A stretch of 64,000 bases of DNA, from positions 186,001-250,000 of the forward strand of contig CALVGG010000001.1 in the NCBI GenBank assembly GCA_944327085.1, in the 5' to 3' direction. How positions within the stretch are numbered: the stretch's first letter is position 1; every line of letters starts with the position of its first letter. The position numbers and the translations under genes are program-made. Below the pieces are notes generated by a model. The model made no database searches and had not been told where the DNA came from. It was given only the letters and a program-made list of their open reading frames with translations. This stretch comes from an uncultured Elusimicrobiales bacterium. Lineage in GTDB: Bacteria > Elusimicrobiota > Elusimicrobia > Elusimicrobiales > Elusimicrobiaceae. Positions 48,363-57,446 of this stretch are shown piece after piece.

Positions 48363-50651
48363 TGTTTGCTCCTCCTTACTGGGTTTATGAGACAGATACG
48401 GCTTAAAATATCTAAGCCGCAAAGCATTGCTTACTACAAAAACGGAACTGACGCTCATGCACGCCGCCGCCACCATGGGGTTTAACTTCCAGCCCAGCCA
48501 ATGATAAAAAACCCCAGCCGCCAGCGGTATGGCACATACATTATAAAAGAAAGCCCAAAATAAATTTTGCTTTATATTGCCAATTACCGCGCGGGATAAA
48601 CGAAGTGCGGCCGGCAGGGCGGTTAAGTCGTCCTTCATAAGCACAATATCGGCCGTTTGCAGGGCGGCGTCCGTTCCCGCGCCCACGGCAACGCCCACAT
48701 CCGCGCGGGCCAAGGCGGGGGTGTCGTTAATGCCGTCCCCCACCATCATTACTTTTTTGCCCTGCGCCTGCAAACTGCGTACTTGTGCCTCTTTATCCTG
48801 CGGCAGTACGCCCGCTATGATGTGCGCTATCCCGGCCTGTTGGCCCACTGCGCGGGCCGTTACTTCATTATCCCCGGTTAACAGGACAATATCCAACCCC
48901 AATTGTTTTAATTGGGCTACGGCAGACAAAGCAGACGGTTTTAATAAATCGGCCAGGGCCAGCATGCCGGCCAACTGCCCTTCAAACGCAAAGTATAAAA
49001 CGGTTTTGCCTTGCTGGGCCCAGCTTTCCGCCCGGGCCGCAAAATCCGCCGAAATGGCAATATTTTTGCTTTGCATAAAACGCGCATTGCCGGCCACAAT
49101 TTGTTTGCCCTGTATAACGGCACGGATACCGGCACCGGCAAACGCTTCAAACTCTTGCACCGCTTGCGGGGGCACATGCCGGGCTTGCGGGGCGCGCAAT
49201 ACAGCGCGGGAAAGGGGGTGTTCGGAAGGGGCTTCCGCCCATACGGCATAGTTCCAAAATTCACTTTCTGTCATATGAGGGGCAAGCAAGGCATCCGTTA
49301 TTTCCGGCTGGCCTTGGGTAAGGGTTCCTGTTTTATCCAGCACCACCGTATCACACAGGCGGGCCGTTTCCAGCGCCTCGGCCGACTTAAACAAAATGCC
49401 GTTTCTGGCCCCTGTGCCCGTGCCCACCATCACAGCCGTTGGCGTAGCCAAGCCCAATGCGCACGGGCAGGATATAACCAATACGGCCACCGCACAGCTT
49501 AAGGCCCAGTTCCAGCCATACCCGGCAAAAAGCCAGCCGCATAAAGTAAGAAAACTAAGCCCCATTACCACCGGCACAAACACGCCGCTTACTTGATCGG
49601 CCAAGCGGCCGATGGGGGCTTTGGAGGCGGAGGATTCTTCCACCAACCGGATAATTTGGGAAAGCAATGTAGCGCCGCCCGCGCGCGTTACTTTAAAGCG
49701 GAAATACCCCGCCTGGTTTAAAGTGCCCGCATGCACTGTAGATCCGGCTTCTTTATCTACGGGCAGGCTTTCCCCGGTCAGGGCGCTTTCGTCCAGCGCG
49801 CCGCGGCCGCTGATAATCACGCCGTCCGCCGCCACGCGCATGCCTGCTTTGACGGCTAAAATGTCCCCGGGCTGAATATCGTGCGCGTTTATTTCTTTTT
49901 CGGTTTCATTTTCCACACGCAAGGCTTTTTGCGGGGCCAGTTTTAACAAGGCCTCCACCGCGCCCGATGTTTTGCGTTTGGCGCGGGTTTCCAAAAATTT
50001 GCCCAGGGTAATAAGCGTTAAAATCATGCCGGCGGACTCAAAATACAGCCCGTGCAAGGCATCAAAAACCTGTGCCGTTTCACCCTGCCCCATAGCCAGT
50101 AAAATACGGTATAACGCCCACAGGCTAGATAGCAACGCACCGCCGCACCCAACGGCAATTAGCGTATTCATATTGGGCGCGCGGCGCACCAGCATGGTAA
50201 GCCCGTTTATTAAAAGCGCCCGGTTAATAAATAAGATGGGAAGCACCAGCAAAAACTGCGTAAAAGCAAACACCCCCGGGTTTTGCACAAATGCCCGCGG
50301 CAAAGGCCAGGAAAACATCCCCCCCATGGATACGTACATCAATAAAACCAAAAACAATGCGGAGCCGCACAGCCGCCCCTTTAAAAGGCGTTCTTCGTCA
50401 TCAGTCTGGTTTTGCGCCGCAGGCTGCGCCGCTTGTTGACCGCCGGTTAAAGAGGCACCGTATCCGGCCTGTTCCACGGCGGATATAATATCCTGCGCAA
50501 GCACGCCGTTTTGCGCGTCCACGCGTAAATTATTTTGCAGTAAATTCACCGAGGCTTTTTGCACGCCGCTGACGCTTTGGGCGGATTTTTCCACATGAGA
50601 AGCGCAGGCGGCGCAGCTCATGCCCGAAATATGAAAAGTAAACTGGGTCAT
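48162..50651 (-). CDS. copA: Cu(+)-exporting P1B-type ATPase with C-terminal extra metal-binding domain
   Basis: 829 residues. The N-terminal HMA domain has GMSCAACASH (about 9-18). The P-type core has the CPC channel motif (ISCPCALGLATPTA), DKTGTL phosphorylation site and GDGINDTPALARADVG. After the last membrane helices a short linker (SHKPSKEEQT) leads to a second HMA domain (EGMMCAHCAGR), which is rare at the C-terminus of bacterial CopA and corresponds to a CopZ chaperone. A strong ribosome binding site lies inside the gene exactly before this domain (see next entry). Exports Cu(I) to the periplasm. CsoR-like operator upstream. Confidence 0.96.
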   Translation of the reverse strand: MTQFTFHISGMSCAACASHVEKSAQSVSGVQKASVNLLQNNLRVDAQNGVLAQDIISAVEQAGYGASLTGGQQAAQPAAQNQTDDEERLLKGRLCGSALFLVLLMYVSMGGMFSWPLPRAFVQNPGVFAFTQFLLVLPILFINRALLINGLTMLVRRAPNMNTLIAVGCGGALLSSLWALYRILLAMGQGETAQVFDALHGLYFESAGMILTLITLGKFLETRAKRKTSGAVEALLKLAPQKALRVENETEKEINAHDIQPGDILAVKAGMRVAADGVIISGRGALDESALTGESLPVDKEAGSTVHAGTLNQAGYFRFKVTRAGGATLLSQIIRLVEESSASKAPIGRLADQVSGVFVPVVMGLSFLTLCGWLFAGYGWNWALSCAVAVLVISCPCALGLATPTAVMVGTGTGARNGILFKSAEALETARLCDTVVLDKTGTLTQGQPEITDALLAPHMTESEFWNYAVWAEAPSEHPLSRAVLRAPQARHVPPQAVQEFEAFAGAGIRAVIQGKQIVAGNARFMQSKNIAISADFAARAESWAQQGKTVLYFAFEGQLAGMLALADLLKPSALSAVAQLKQLGLDIVLLTGDNEVTARAVGQQAGIAHIIAGVLPQDKEAQVRSLQAQGKKVMMVGDGINDTPALARADVGVAVGAGTDAALQTADIVLMKDDLTALPAALRLSRAVIGNIKQNLFWAFFYNVCAIPLAAGVFYHWLGWKLNPMVAAACMSVSSVFVVSNALRLRYFKPYLSHKPSKEEQTMVLTIEGMMCAHCAGRVQSALQEVAGVKKVQVNLAAKEASVEGDNLSQSALRAAVEKAGYRVTSVR

Positions 50652-50660
50652 ATTCCTCCA

Positions 50661-50684
50661 TATACCCCCCGGGGGTGGGGTATA
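50661..50684. promoter_or_regulatory. CsoR-type operator before copA
   Basis: TATACCCC ... GGGGTATA inverted repeat with a C/G tract in the middle, 10 bp before the copA start codon. It matches the GC-rich palindromes bound by CsoR. Confidence 0.75.
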
Positions 50685-50722
50685 TAATTATTGTAGCATT
50701 TATAAAGGAGGATATTTCACCA

Positions 50723-51814
50723 TTAACGCCAATTAAGCAGGAAATCTTTCGGGGTTTCTATTTTTACGTCGCTGCCCAGCATGCGGGCGGCGGTTTTATC
50801 TGCGGCTGTATACACGCCGTATTGCCCGGCCGGCTGCGCAGGCTGCGTGCTGAGCCACGTGTTCCAAATGCTTTCTATGCTGCTTGGCAAACGCCAGCCG
50901 CGGGGGATAAAATCCATCACAAATGTTGTGCCGGTATTTAAAGCCAGTGTAACACTGCCGGCATGGGTATAGCTCCAATGTGCTTTGCCGCCGTAAACAA
51001 AAAATACGGCCTGCGGGTCTAAACGGCGCAGGGAGGCAATCTTTTCCAAAAATCCGCGGTTGCGTATCTCCAGCCCTGAAGCAGAAACATATTTGCGCAC
51101 AACGGCCTGGCGTAACGCGGCCGAAGAGTTATACAGCCGCACCAGGCCGGGGCGCTCCAGCCCGGTTAAAAAAACACCTTGTTCTTTTACCAAAACCTCC
51201 AACATTTGGGCGCGCGCCGCACCGGATTTTTGGTAAGGGCCTTTTTCCCCCCAATTGGCGGCATGGTAAACAATGCCGTCGTCCGCCACGCTTTCCGCCA
51301 AGATATAAATACGGCGGCCGGGGTAGCGGGTGCGGTAATCTTTTATCACATGATAGATTTCTTGATGAATGGTATTTTGGTCGTGTATCTCCCCCAGGAA
51401 AATAAGCCGGGCGGAAGAAGGAATGATGTCGGCATAATTAATATGGGGAGAATATAACGCTTGCGCCGCTTGCGGGCGCTGTAAAAAAAGCTGCCAGTTT
51501 TTTTCCAACAGTTCGCGCCTGGCCTGCGTTAAAAGTTTATTGCGCAAACTAAAAGCCGGCGGCACATCTGCCGGGCAATAAATTTGTTTATCTTCCGCCG
51601 CCACAAACTGCAGGCATTGTTTCCGCGCGGCCGCAAAAGCCGCAGGTGCAGACCTTTCGGCAAGCAGTTGCGCCGCACGGCGGCCCAAAGCTTCGGCCGA
51701 AACGGTTTTGCCCGGCAAGGTGCGGGCCGCGTTTTTAAACGCAGCAGCAAGCGGCTGTGCGCCAGCCGTGCAGACACAAAAAACAAGAAGCACACACAAA
51801 GTATAACGCTGCAT
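50723..51814 (-). CDS. secreted ChaN/EreA-fold protein
   Basis: 363 residues from the ATG at 51814 (9 codons inside the open frame); a signal peptide ends near TAGA-Q. The fold signature ARLIFLGEIHDQNTIHQEI (about 134-152), with the conserved Glu-x-His, is typical of the ChaN/EreA/TIKI-like superfamily, and VYGGKAHWSY (about 282-291) is the distal His motif. ChaN binds haem; others are esterases or proteases, so the activity is open. The N-terminal 120 residues are specific to this protein. It lies upstream of copA on the same strand; its stop is 40 nt before the copper operator. Confidence 0.75.
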   Translation of the reverse strand: MQRYTLCVLLVFCVCTAGAQPLAAAFKNAARTLPGKTVSAEALGRRAAQLLAERSAPAAFAAARKQCLQFVAAEDKQIYCPADVPPAFSLRNKLLTQARRELLEKNWQLFLQRPQAAQALYSPHINYADIIPSSARLIFLGEIHDQNTIHQEIYHVIKDYRTRYPGRRIYILAESVADDGIVYHAANWGEKGPYQKSGAARAQMLEVLVKEQGVFLTGLERPGLVRLYNSSAALRQAVVRKYVSASGLEIRNRGFLEKIASLRRLDPQAVFFVYGGKAHWSYTHAGSVTLALNTGTTFVMDFIPRGWRLPSSIESIWNTWLSTQPAQPAGQYGVYTAADKTAARMLGSDVKIETPKDFLLNWR

Positions 51815-51926
51815 ACTTTTATTATATATATATACGCACAAAAAACATGGGTCTTTTGGCCCAGCCGCAAACAGGCCTGCGGGTTATTTGTTAGATGTTT
51901 CGTTTTTTGCTAGACTATTACCGTCT

Positions 51927-53222
51927 ATGACTATACTGATTATTATTCTAATGCTGGTGCTAAATGCACTGTTGGCCGCTTATGAAATGGCCTTGGCCTC
52001 TGTTTCCCGCACGAAGCTGTCTATCTTAATGCAGGAAAAAAAACCCGGCGCGGAAAGCGCGCTGTTTATGAAAGACCATATGGAAGGCAGCCTGGCTGTG
52101 GTGCAAATTGGCATTACGCTGGTGGGGGCCGTGGCAGCGGCTTCCGGCGGGGCCAGTGCCGACGAGGCCTTCTCCCCCAAATTGCAGGAATGGTTCGCCC
52201 TGCCCAAACGGGTGGCGGATATGCTGTCCGTAGCCGTGGTGGTGCTGCCGCTTAGCTTTATTACCATTGTGTTTGCGGAGTTAACCCCCAAAACCTTTGC
52301 CATTAAAAATAAAGAATGGGTGGTGCTTAAATTTTCGCCCGCCATGCGCGTGATGTATGCGTTGCTGTTCCCCATTGTGCGCATTATGGAAGCTTTGGTA
52401 AAGCTGGCCACCAAAAAATCTTTCCAGCAGGAAACAGACCCCAAAGAAGCCCAACAGGCCGCCCTGGCGGATTTACGCACGGCGGTATCCATTGCGTCTT
52501 CTTCCCGCCTGTTTGGAAAAGCGGAAGAGAAAATTATGCTTTCAAGCGCCCTGTTTTACGTGCGCAAAATACGTGAAATACAAGTACCTATAGACCAAGT
52601 ATACGTGCTGTATGCCAATGACTCCATTGCAGACACTTATTTAAAAGCCCATATGGATATGCACACCCGCTTCCCCGTGTGTGAGCAAAAAGATAACATA
52701 CAAAGCGTAATCGGCTATTTAAACTTTAAAGACATCTTCCAGGCCACCAAGCTTTCCGCCGGCAAGCCTACCACCGCGCGCTCCATCATGCGCCCGATTG
52801 TAAGCCTGGACGCGGACACCATCATCTCCGCCGCCTTGGACAAAATGATTAAGACCCACCAGCACATTTGCCTGGTAACGGAAAAAGGAAAAATTACCGG
52901 TATATTAACGCTGGAAGACATTTTTGAAGAAATGGTGGGCGAAATTGAAGACGAGTATGACTTTTTTGCCGCCTACATCCGCCCCTTTGGCGAAGGGGTG
53001 GTGGCCAGCGCCGCCGCCAATATGACTGATATTTACGCCGCGCTGAACCTGCCGGTTCCGGCGGAAATGGCCAAAATATCCTTGGAAAAATGGGCCGAGC
53101 AAAAACTGGGCCGCCCCGTTGCCAAAGAAGACAAAATTGTAGCGGACGGCCTGTGCGTGGACCCGCGCAAATTCCGCCGCCACAGGCTGATGGAAGCCAT
53201 GGTTACCAAGGCAAACCCTTAA
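51927..53222 (+). CDS. CNNM/CBS-domain membrane protein (HlyC/CorC family)
   Basis: 431 residues from the ATG at 51927; a TTG 13 codons earlier is in frame. DUF21/CNNM membrane domain (about 1-180, four hydrophobic segments, LLAAYEMALASVSRTKL near 13-29, FAELTPKTFAIKN near 112-124), two CBS domains (about 205-335, ILTLEDIFEEMVGEIEDEYD near 318-337) and the C-terminal CorC_HlyC domain. The family is linked to Mg2+ or Co2+ transport and ion balance. Divergent from the ChaN-like gene. Confidence 0.92.
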   Translation: MTILIIILMLVLNALLAAYEMALASVSRTKLSILMQEKKPGAESALFMKDHMEGSLAVVQIGITLVGAVAAASGGASADEAFSPKLQEWFALPKRVADMLSVAVVVLPLSFITIVFAELTPKTFAIKNKEWVVLKFSPAMRVMYALLFPIVRIMEALVKLATKKSFQQETDPKEAQQAALADLRTAVSIASSSRLFGKAEEKIMLSSALFYVRKIREIQVPIDQVYVLYANDSIADTYLKAHMDMHTRFPVCEQKDNIQSVIGYLNFKDIFQATKLSAGKPTTARSIMRPIVSLDADTIISAALDKMIKTHQHICLVTEKGKITGILTLEDIFEEMVGEIEDEYDFFAAYIRPFGEGVVASAAANMTDIYAALNLPVPAEMAKISLEKWAEQKLGRPVAKEDKIVADGLCVDPRKFRRHRLMEAMVTKANP

Positions 53223-53227
53223 ATATA

Positions 53228-53257
53228 AAAACCCCGGATGATAAACCCGGGGTTTTT
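53228..53257. terminator. bidirectional terminator after the CNNM gene
   Basis: AAAACCCCGG (53228-53237) / CCGGGGTTTT (53247-53256), 9-nt loop; shared by the convergent HAD gene. Confidence 0.85.
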
Positions 53258-53281
53258 AATTTTTTCATCAAACCGTTTGCA

Positions 53282-53905
53282 TTAAATAAGCGCCGGCTGT
53301 TGGGAAGGCAGCAGCCCCCTTTTAACCAATTCCTGCCTGAGTTGCTGGGAGGATTGAAAATCAATCGTTTTCATACCCAGTTTGGCGGCGGCAATGGTGT
53401 TTTCGGTATTGTCGTCAATAAACAGGGTGTCGGCAGGGTCCAGCTGGTAGCGTGTAAGAAGAATTTTGTAGATGGCCGGATCCGGCTTGATTATTTTTTC
53501 CTCGCCGGAAACTACCAGGCCGGAAAGCAACGGGAAAAAGTTGTAACGCTCTTTGGCCAGCGGCATCGTCTCGGCGGACCAGTTGGTTAAACCGTATATT
53601 TTGTATCCGCGGTCATACAGTTCTTTCATAATTTCCACACTGCCTTTAATGAGGCCGCCCAGCATTTCTTCCCAACGCAAATAGTAATCGTCAATCTGGG
53701 CCGAGTAGCGCGGATATTTGGCCTTTAATTCGGCAAGCCCTTCGGAAAAACTTCTTCCCGCATCCTGGCGGTAGTTCCACTCCGTGGTGCAAATATTATT
53801 TAAAAACCACTCCATTTCCTGTGTGGAAGAAAAAATTTTACGGTATAAATACCGCGGGTTCCAATCAATCAGTACGCCGCCAAAATCAAAAACGATGTTC
53901 TTCAT
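53282..53905 (-). CDS. HAD-superfamily phosphatase (subfamily IA)
   Basis: 207 residues. Motif I FDFGGVLIDWN (about 6-16) has a single Asp visible in place of the DxD, since the second is Gly; this is the YihX-like form (DFGGVLIDW). Motif II YGLTNWS (about 103-109), Lys of KPDP (about 139-142) and motif IV FIDDNTENT (about 161-169) follow. YihX-like enzymes remove phosphate from sugar phosphates such as glucose 1-phosphate. GGGGGAAG precedes the ATG. It stands between two terminators as a single-gene unit. Confidence 0.9.
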   Translation of the reverse strand: MKNIVFDFGGVLIDWNPRYLYRKIFSSTQEMEWFLNNICTTEWNYRQDAGRSFSEGLAELKAKYPRYSAQIDDYYLRWEEMLGGLIKGSVEIMKELYDRGYKIYGLTNWSAETMPLAKERYNFFPLLSGLVVSGEEKIIKPDPAIYKILLTRYQLDPADTLFIDDNTENTIAAAKLGMKTIDFQSSQQLRQELVKRGLLPSQQPALI

Positions 53906-53993
53906 GCTTCCCCCTGATGCGTTGTGTCCCTTCTGATTTTATTATAACTTTCGCACGCCGCATTTTCAACGGAAATTTTTCTTTTCACCGCAT

Positions 53994-54024
53994 AAAAAAC
54001 GCCGGGCAAAACCCGGCGTTTTGA
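53994..54024. terminator. terminator of purBA
   Basis: ACGCCGGG (53999-54006), loop CAAAA, CCCGGCGT (54012-54019) with A and T runs on both sides. Confidence 0.85.
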
Positions 54025-54026
54025 AA

Positions 54027-55043
54027 CTATAAAACCAAGGTGTCTTCCATATCCGGCCCGGTGGAAATTAAAGCCAGTTTGGGGTGCGGATAGGTTTGCG
54101 CGGAAAGTTCCTTCAGGCTTTCCAAAAATTCCTTGGCCTGCGGGGTAAAACCCTCGTAAGATTTTATTTTGTCATTCCCGGCAAACATATCAATATGCGT
54201 AATGGCAATTTTGGTGCAGTTGTTAATCATAATGGCACGGGCGGCGGAGCGTTTTTCGAACGCGCCGATGCGGCGCAGGCGTTTACTTACGCTGCCGATT
54301 TCGTGCCCTTTGGTGTGGTAAAGTTCCAACTGCTTTTCGTCGGTAAGTTCATGGTCCAGCGGGCCGGGGCCTACGCGCGTGATGTAGGGCTTAAACACCA
54401 CATATACATCCCGCACGCTTTTGGGGCCGAGGCCGGCTTCACCCAAAAAGGTGGAGGCGGTGGTATCGCGGGAAGTAACAAAAGGATATTCCCCGTGCAG
54501 CAGGGAAAGCTTAATCCCCTGGGTGCCTTCCAAAAGAATGTCTTCCCCTTTATCCAACGCTTGGTTTAAAAGGGTGGGTACGTCTTGAATAAAATCTTTA
54601 AGGAGGGGCTCGTCTTTGGCAAATTTCACGTCGCGCCGTTCAATGCGGTGCTTTACCGCCTGGCCCAAACCCGTGCCCACACTGCCAATATGCTGCATAA
54701 AGTGGGCGGCGTTCTTTTCGGCAGCGGTTTCCTCGTCGCTAATCAATACGGCATGCGGGTCAATAATCAGCCGCTCGCGCGTGCCGGTAAGTTCCACTTC
54801 TTTTAAAAGCCAATCCGTTTTGGTATAGGCTCCGGCCCCCAGCACCAATTTGGTATCCGGGTTTAAAAAGCCGGAAGGAATGTTTTTTAAAGTGTAGGAT
54901 TTTCCGCCGCACACCACCGTGTGCCCGGCATTGGGCCCGCCCACGCGCACGCAATAGCTGTAATGGCCTTTATAAGACAAATAAGAAGAAATTTTTCCCT
55001 TTCCTTCATCACCGGCTTGTCCGCCGCATACGATGTCTATCAT
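54027..55043 (-). CDS. purA: adenylosuccinate synthetase, short form
   Basis: 338 residues, against about 430 in most bacteria and close to the short archaeal type. The P-loop region GQAGDEGKGKI (about 8-18) keeps the catalytic Asp; NAGHTV (about 38-43) has the catalytic His, and EGTQGIKLSL (about 171-180) and VGPGPLDHE follow. GTP-dependent joining of IMP and aspartate gives adenylosuccinate, which PurB, encoded just upstream with a 4-nt overlap, turns into AMP. The phage PurZ enzymes are also short but replace this Asp, so this is not PurZ. GGAGGG precedes the ATG. Confidence 0.92.
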   Translation of the reverse strand: MIDIVCGGQAGDEGKGKISSYLSYKGHYSYCVRVGGPNAGHTVVCGGKSYTLKNIPSGFLNPDTKLVLGAGAYTKTDWLLKEVELTGTRERLIIDPHAVLISDEETAAEKNAAHFMQHIGSVGTGLGQAVKHRIERRDVKFAKDEPLLKDFIQDVPTLLNQALDKGEDILLEGTQGIKLSLLHGEYPFVTSRDTTASTFLGEAGLGPKSVRDVYVVFKPYITRVGPGPLDHELTDEKQLELYHTKGHEIGSVSKRLRRIGAFEKRSAARAIMINNCTKIAITHIDMFAGNDKIKSYEGFTPQAKEFLESLKELSAQTYPHPKLALISTGPDMEDTLVL

Positions 55044-56434
55044 ATTTTCCCTCCGGCTTGGCGCACGGCCAAACCAATATAATTAAATACGTTTAATGCA
55101 CGAAGATGCTGTTTTGTTTTTTCGTCCACGTCCAATGCTTCTATAAAACTTTTTAAATCCTGCGCACTTACCCCGTGGCCGCGAGTAAAAGCTTTTACTT
55201 TTTCATACGGGTTGGGTACCCCGGCCGCGCGCAAAACGGTTTGCAGGCCTTCGGCCAGTATTTCCGGGTGGGCAAGCAGTTGTTCTTTGGCGGCGCGGCG
55301 GTTAAAAGAAATTTTGCTTAAGCCTTTTAATAAAGACGTATAAGCCACCAAGCCGTACCCAAACGCCATGCCCATATTGCGAAGAACAGTAGAGTCCGAC
55401 AGGTCCCGCTGCAAACGGGAAAGCGGCAACTTTTGTGCAAAAAATTCCAGCAAAGCATTACACAGCTGCAGGTTGCCTTCGGCATTTTCAAAATCAATGG
55501 GGTTTACTTTTTGCGGCATGGTGGAAGAGCCTACCTCCCCCGCCACGGCGTGCTGGGTTAATAACCCGTCGCTGATATAACGCCAAAAATCCTGGCACAG
55601 CCCCAGCAAAATAATGTTTATGCGGCGCAAATTATCAAACACTTCCGCATAAGAATCCCGGTTGTCTATTTGGGTGGAAAGCGGGCTTAAAAACAATTTA
55701 ATTTTGCGCCCTTTATTGATACCGGCTATTAAACGCCCGGCCGCTTTGGGCCAGTTAACCGCCGCAAACGCCGCCATATGCGCGTTATAACACCCCACCG
55801 CCCCGCTGAATTTGCAGGAAATACGCTGTTTTTTTAAACTTTCCAGCTGGCGGGCCAGGCGGCTTTCAAACACGCGCACCTCTTTGCCAAACGTGGTGGG
55901 CACGGCCGGCTGGCCGTGGGTGCGCGCCAGCAGCACGCTTTTGGCTTCTTTGCGGGCCAGCAAAGTCAGTTTCCGGCGCAACTCTTCCAACGCCGGCAGT
56001 AACACTTTTTCCAGTCCGTCCGCCAGCAAAACGGCATAAGAAACGCTGTTTACGTCCTCGCTGGTAAGGGCAAAATGCACCCAGGGAATATATGGTTTAA
56101 GAGGAGACGCGGAAAGTTTTTCCTGAATAAAATATTCCACGGCTTTTACATCGTGGTTGGTGGCCGGGCGGCCGTTACGGCCGGAAAATTCATACGCGTG
56201 CAGGGCGGCAAAATCATCCGCCTGCAAGCGGGGCAAAACGTCCAGCGCGTTTTGTACTTTGGCAGAGGGCGCCGCCAGGCCCGGCAAATGCAACCCCAGC
56301 AGAACCTTTAACCACGCACATTCTGTTTGCACGCGGGCTACGGCAAGGGCCTCCTCCCCCATATACTGGGCAAGAGGGCTTACTTTAGCGGCGTAGCGCC
56401 CGTCCAGCGGGCAAAGGATGTTTTTACTCATCAT
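55040..56434 (-). CDS. purB: adenylosuccinate lyase
   Basis: 464 residues of the E. coli PurB type (starts with CPLDGRYAAKVSPL, about 8-21). HFALTSEDVNSVSY (about 122-135) and the fumarase-superfamily signature GSSTMPQKVNPIDFENAEGN (about 303-322) with the flexible catalytic Ser loop are present. Cleaves adenylosuccinate and SAICAR in purine synthesis. First gene of purBA. No strong ribosome binding site; two adjacent ATG codons are possible starts. Confidence 0.96.
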   Translation of the reverse strand: MMSKNILCPLDGRYAAKVSPLAQYMGEEALAVARVQTECAWLKVLLGLHLPGLAAPSAKVQNALDVLPRLQADDFAALHAYEFSGRNGRPATNHDVKAVEYFIQEKLSASPLKPYIPWVHFALTSEDVNSVSYAVLLADGLEKVLLPALEELRRKLTLLARKEAKSVLLARTHGQPAVPTTFGKEVRVFESRLARQLESLKKQRISCKFSGAVGCYNAHMAAFAAVNWPKAAGRLIAGINKGRKIKLFLSPLSTQIDNRDSYAEVFDNLRRINIILLGLCQDFWRYISDGLLTQHAVAGEVGSSTMPQKVNPIDFENAEGNLQLCNALLEFFAQKLPLSRLQRDLSDSTVLRNMGMAFGYGLVAYTSLLKGLSKISFNRRAAKEQLLAHPEILAEGLQTVLRAAGVPNPYEKVKAFTRGHGVSAQDLKSFIEALDVDEKTKQHLRALNVFNYIGLAVRQAGGKI

Positions 56435-56471
56435 TCATATTTTACCAAATTCGTATTGTGCTTCCCATAAG

Positions 56472-56497
56472 CAAAAACCCCGCCAAAGCGGGGTTTA
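56472..56497 (-). terminator. terminator of the ankyrin gene
   Basis: CCCCGC (56478-56483), loop CAAA, GCGGGG (56488-56493); T run on the minus strand. Confidence 0.85.
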
Positions 56498-56500
56498 AAA

Positions 56501-57379
56501 TTATTTTACGGCACCGTGCGCACGCAACAGTTTTTCTATTTTGGGGTGTTTTAACTGTTTGCTTATTTCCAAAGCCGTAAAACCTTGCGGCGCTTTTACA
56601 TTGGGGTCCGCACCGGATTTTAAAAGAATTTCGGCAATATCGGCCCGGTTTAAAACGACTGCTTGCATTAAGGCGGTAATGCCGGCCTTGCTTTGTGCGT
56701 TTAAATCCACATCCGGGCGGGAGATAAGCGTTTCTATTTTTCCCGCCGGGATATGGGCAGACACCAACCGCACCCATAAAGGGGAGCCGCTCATCGCGTC
56801 CATAAACATTTCTTCCCCTTCTGTGGAGTTTACGTTTAAACCCGCTTCCAGCAAAGACTCCAACATTTCCCAGCAATACGGTTGCTGGGGGTGGCGCGCG
56901 GCCACATCGGCCACAATTTCCGCCAGGGAAGCATTATCCGCCCGCTCATCGGGGCTTGCGCCGTTTTCAAGCAAAAGCCGCGCCGTTTCCGGCGTGCCGG
57001 GCTGGTAACAAACAAAAGCCGCCACACCCAAAGGGCTTGTTCCCACCGGGATGACCGGGGCGCCGTCCTCACTGCCGGAAGGCACTTTTTCCGTCAGTTT
57101 AGCCTGTAAATTAACGCCTTGTTCTACCAAAGCGCGCGCCGCACGCGCATGCCCCAATAAAACCGCTTTAGACAGGGCAGGCACGCCCGGCTCGGCCACG
57201 GCATTTTTAGGAAACCCCCAGGAAAATGCCTTGGCAATTAAAGCGGCGTCATCCTTTTCTATCCCTGCCACAAGCAGGCTGCGCTGATGTACGCGCAGCA
57301 AATAAAAAACCGCCAGCCCCAGCACAATCAGCAGGGCCAGAATTAAAAAAATCTTTTTTAAGTTTTTTGTTTTTAACAT
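56501..57379 (-). CDS. membrane-anchored ankyrin-repeat protein
   Basis: 292 residues from the ATG at 57379 (33 codons inside the open frame; the extra part looks non-coding and overlaps a terminator). An N-terminal membrane helix (IFLILALLIVLGLAVFYLL, about 10-28) is followed by a periplasmic array of ankyrin repeats: ALSKAVLLGHARAARALVEQGV, LGVAAFVCYQPGTPETARLLL and ITALMQAVVLNRADIAEILL are clear, about five units in total. Such proteins bind other proteins; partner unknown. Single gene between two terminators. Confidence 0.82.
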   Translation of the reverse strand: MLKTKNLKKIFLILALLIVLGLAVFYLLRVHQRSLLVAGIEKDDAALIAKAFSWGFPKNAVAEPGVPALSKAVLLGHARAARALVEQGVNLQAKLTEKVPSGSEDGAPVIPVGTSPLGVAAFVCYQPGTPETARLLLENGASPDERADNASLAEIVADVAARHPQQPYCWEMLESLLEAGLNVNSTEGEEMFMDAMSGSPLWVRLVSAHIPAGKIETLISRPDVDLNAQSKAGITALMQAVVLNRADIAEILLKSGADPNVKAPQGFTALEISKQLKHPKIEKLLRAHGAVK

Positions 57380-57396
57380 ATCTTTTATTGTATAAA

Positions 57397-57428
57397 AATA
57401 CCCGGGCAAGTAATAGCCTTGCCCGGGT
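57397..57428 (-). terminator. terminator of the RND operon
   Basis: CCCGGGCAAG (57401-57410) / CTTGCCCGGG (57418-57427), loop TAATAGC; minus strand continues with ATTTTT. Confidence 0.85.
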
Positions 57429-57446
57429 AAAATATTTGCTGCTTTT

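Noticed and set aside
54027-55043. PurZ (2-aminoadenylosuccinate synthetase) for the short PurA
   Set aside because: The catalytic Asp of GDEGKG is retained, no MazZ or DatZ homologue is nearby, and it is in a purBA operon.
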